This document shows positions 53,190 through 54,955 of a stretch of 54,955 bases of DNA, one piece after another. Numbering within the stretch: position 1 is the stretch's first letter; each line of letters opens with the position of its first letter. Under the pieces are notes generated by a model, which was not told the origin of the DNA, searched no databases, and worked only from the letters and a program-made list of their open reading frames with translations. Made by a program: the position numbers and the translations under genes. This stretch comes from Endomicrobiaceae bacterium (GTDB taxonomy: Bacteria > Elusimicrobiota > Endomicrobiia > Endomicrobiales > Endomicrobiaceae): contig JAQTSO010000006.1 of NCBI GenBank assembly GCA_028711215.1, positions 1 to 54,955 of the forward strand. The letters run 5' to 3'.

Positions 53190-53207
53190 CAAGGATTTTC
53201 ATAAAAA

Positions 53208-54404
53208 ATGTTGAAAATAACAGATAAATCAAAATGTTGCGGATGCGGAGCATGTTATAATATTTGCACAAGTAATGCTATCACTATGCAAGAAGACAAT
53301 GAGGGATTTCTATATCCCGTTATAAATGCTAATTTTTGTATAAAATGCGGTTTATGTATCAATGCCTGTCCGATACTAAAAAAACAAAAAGACAGTGAAA
53401 CATTAGAAATATACGGTGCAAAAAATAAAAATATAAAAGAGCAAAAAATAAGTACTTCAGGCGGTATGTTTTCTATACTTGCAAATTATATATTGGATAA
53501 CAATGGAATTGTATTTGGAGCCAGTTATAACGAAAAGTGGGAAGTAGTTCATACATATATTGATAATAAAAACAGTTTAGATATTTTAAGAAGATCAAAA
53601 TATGTACAAAGTAATATCGGAAATACCTATAAACAAGCAAAAGAATTTTTAGAAAATAATAAAATTGTTTTATTCTGCGGAACACCTTGCCAGACAGCAG
53701 GGCTTAAAAGTTTTTTAAATAAGGATTTTAGTAATCTTTACTGTATGGATATTTTTTGTCATAGTGTGCCGTCTCCGAAAGTATGGAAAATATTTTTGGA
53801 ACAAAATTTCAATATCAGCAATATAAGCTCAATTGATTTTAGAAGTAAAGATTTCGGATGGGATAAAAGTTATTTAAAAATAATTTTAAAAAATAATAAA
53901 GTCTATCCGTATTTACCTATATATATAAAATTAATAACTTTATTTTTTCCTGAAAAACTTAGAATAAAGTTGTTAACCGGTTTATATTCTCTGTCTTTTA
54001 GAAAAGGGTTTTTGTCTGCTTTGTATTCAAGACCTTCTTGTCACAACTGCAGTTTAAAGGGGAAGCATAAACAGAGCGATATCAGCATAGGAGATTTATG
54101 GAGAATTTTTGAGATAGCCCCGCAGATGTATGATAAAAACGGAGTTTCCGTAATAACTCTCAATTCATTGAAAGGCACATTATTATTTGAACAAATAAAA
54201 AATAATTTAACGTTTACAAAAATAAATTTTGATAAAATGGTTAAGTACAATCCATACTTTTTGAACTCGATCGGTGCACATCCCGGAAGACGAGAATTTT
54301 TTGACAGTTACCAAACAGAGTCCTTAAATGATTTAATTAATCGTTTATTGTACGGACCATTTTTCAAAAGATGTTTCAATTTTTTAAAAAATCAGTTAAA
54401 ATAA
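53208..54404 (+). CDS. FrhB-type iron-sulfur protein, copy 2
   Basis: This tandem paralogue of 398 residues has the same order: CCGCGACYNICT, where the usual Pro after the fourth Cys is Thr, and CIKCGLCINACP. Then come STSGGMFS, FCGTPCQTAGL, DIFCHSVPS, FRSKDFGWD and RPSCHNCSLKGKHKQSDISIGDLW. A hydrophobic/aromatic insert of about 40 residues (LPIYIKLITLFFPEKLRIKLL) near residue 240 is absent from copy 1 and may contact the membrane. AAGGA lies 12 bases before the ATG. A redox role in sugar modification is inference. Confidence 0.83.
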   Translation: MLKITDKSKCCGCGACYNICTSNAITMQEDNEGFLYPVINANFCIKCGLCINACPILKKQKDSETLEIYGAKNKNIKEQKISTSGGMFSILANYILDNNGIVFGASYNEKWEVVHTYIDNKNSLDILRRSKYVQSNIGNTYKQAKEFLENNKIVLFCGTPCQTAGLKSFLNKDFSNLYCMDIFCHSVPSPKVWKIFLEQNFNISNISSIDFRSKDFGWDKSYLKIILKNNKVYPYLPIYIKLITLFFPEKLRIKLLTGLYSLSFRKGFLSALYSRPSCHNCSLKGKHKQSDISIGDLWRIFEIAPQMYDKNGVSVITLNSLKGTLLFEQIKNNLTFTKINFDKMVKYNPYFLNSIGAHPGRREFFDSYQTESLNDLINRLLYGPFFKRCFNFLKNQLK

Positions 54405-54546
54405 TAATAAATATTTTAATTTTAATACCATAAAACTATACCTTATATAATATAATTATTCTGCATAGAACTCAAAATTTTATAAATTATATCGTTTATG
54501 ATACAATAAATATATGTAATTGAAAGATATATTTGGAGGGGATTTT

Positions 54547-54783
54547 ATGGAACTAGGCAAAGAAATGGGAAAATTAAGAAAAAATATAAAACTTACACAG
54601 GTTGAATTATCGAAAAAAACTAAGGTTGGGTTAAGATTAATAAGGTATATTGAACAGGGCGGAAAAAATTTTAGATATGATAAGCTTGATTTATTGTTAA
54701 ATTTTTTTGGATATCATTTAGAGATTGAAAAAGACGAACCAAAGATGTCTTATACTGTAGAGCAATTAGAACTTAAACTATAA
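54547..54783 (+). CDS. XRE-family / HipB-like DNA-binding protein
   Basis: A 78-residue helix-turn-helix protein. MGKLRKNIKLTQVELSKKTKVGLRLIRYIEQGG is the HTH domain, followed by RYDKLDLLLNFFGYHLEI, typical of the y4mF/HipB-like group that often partners HipA toxins. No toxin gene accompanies it in view. I start at the ATG at 54547, with GGAGGGG five bases upstream; a TTG at 54520 would put that site inside the gene. It may regulate the neighbouring polysaccharide genes. The 142-base gap before it is extremely AT-rich, with a weak TACAAT at 54502-54507 and no other clear signal. Confidence 0.8.
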   Translation: MELGKEMGKLRKNIKLTQVELSKKTKVGLRLIRYIEQGGKNFRYDKLDLLLNFFGYHLEIEKDEPKMSYTVEQLELKL

Positions 54784-54809
54784 AGATTTATTTGAATTCT
54801 GTTTGTTTT

Positions 54810-54955
54810 TTATTTATAGTAATGGTAGTTTTTGTAATAGCCGTACTTACCGTAAGTTAAACCTTCCTGTTTAAAATGAGTAATAACCGCACCAAGTATT
54901 TTTATATTGGCTTTTTGTAATTTATCAATTGCCAACTTTGATAGTTTAGCATTGG
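54810..54955 (-). CDS. C-terminal tail of a Wzc-like polysaccharide tyrosine kinase (start outside window)
   Basis: The minus-strand frame is open from the right edge to a TAA at 54810-54812. It encodes a tail reading AKLSKLAIDKLQKANIKILG, then AVITHFKQEGLTYGKYGYY and KNYHYYK. The LG.V stretch followed by a C-terminal cluster of seven tyrosines is the hallmark of bacterial tyrosine kinases (Wzc/CapB/Etk), which autophosphorylate the cluster to control polymer assembly. Only 48 codons are visible, so the kinase domain itself cannot be checked. It converges on the XRE gene and fits with the Wzb-like phosphatase at 41269-41715. Confidence 0.8.
   Translation of the reverse strand, partial: NAKLSKLAIDKLQKANIKILGAVITHFKQEGLTYGKYGYYKNYHYYK

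Noticed and set aside
44829-54404. Mobile element or recent insertion explaining the paired genes
   Set aside because: No transposase, integrase, long terminal repeats or tRNA attachment site are visible; tandem duplication explains the pairs without one.

Overview
The window is AT-rich chromosomal DNA from a Gram-negative (outer-membrane-bearing) bacterium. It carries bamA, a full early lipid A pathway (lpxD, an lpxC-fabZ fusion, lpxA, lpxI), several outer-membrane beta-barrel proteins, and meso-diaminopimelate synthesis through the LL-diaminopimelate aminotransferase (dapL) route. The lpxC-fabZ fusion, dapL, PorV/PorQ-like barrels beside proteins with FlgD/T9SS-type C-terminal domains, a SpoIID/LytB protein and a probable Re-type citrate synthase together suggest a deep-branching anaerobe. 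Elusimicrobiota is my best guess, from general knowledge only. No rRNA or marker comparison was possible, and other low-GC diderm phyla are not excluded.

Layout. 1-4.5 kb: the tail of a PfkB-type sugar kinase, a tightly coupled der-plsY-gpsA-HU block, a small MerR-type regulator and tRNA-Pro(GGG). 4.6-7.5 kb: a secreted protein with a FlgD/T9SS-like C-terminal domain, overlapping a PorV-like barrel fused to TPR repeats. 7.6-18.5 kb: an envelope operon from its own promoter (bamA, lpxD, lpxC-fabZ, lpxA, lpxI, two tandem FadL-like barrels), a strong terminator, then an aminotransferase and an oxidoreductase that look like gnnB/gnnA, which would make a 2,3-diamino-sugar lipid A. 18.6-22.1 kb: a second PorV-like barrel with an M6 metalloprotease that ends in a sorting-type domain. 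22.1-27.7 kb, minus strand: lysA-dapF-dapA-dapB-dapL, a terminator, then folK. 27.8-37 kb: housekeeping and stress genes (two Spy/CpxP-like proteins, htpX, rlmN, a patatin-like phospholipase, a GlcD-type FAD oxidase, a probable Re-citrate synthase, queA, spoIID/lytB). 37-55 kb: a surface polysaccharide locus with a periplasmic protein and barrel, an initiating sugar-phosphate transferase coupled to a secreted glycosidase-like protein, a low-molecular-weight tyrosine phosphatase, four glycosyltransferases, Wzy- and Wzx-like proteins, two pyruvyl transferases, an acyltransferase, two FrhB-type iron-sulfur proteins, an XRE regulator and, at the right edge on the minus strand, the tyrosine-rich tail of a Wzc-like kinase.

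The parts work together as an envelope programme: lipid A synthesis, barrel insertion by BamA, cell-wall diaminopimelate supply, and a Wzx/Wzy polysaccharide probably decorated with pyruvate ketals and acyl groups and controlled by a tyrosine kinase/phosphatase pair. The most unusual signals are several genes whose start codon sits 6-9 bases after a -10 box with no ribosome binding site (probable leaderless mRNAs), two PorV/cargo pairs outside an obvious type IX locus, and paired pyruvyl transferase and FrhB genes.

No gene-free stretch exceeds 300 bases; the longest is 15023-15219. I saw no CRISPR array, insertion sequence, integrase or rRNA gene.
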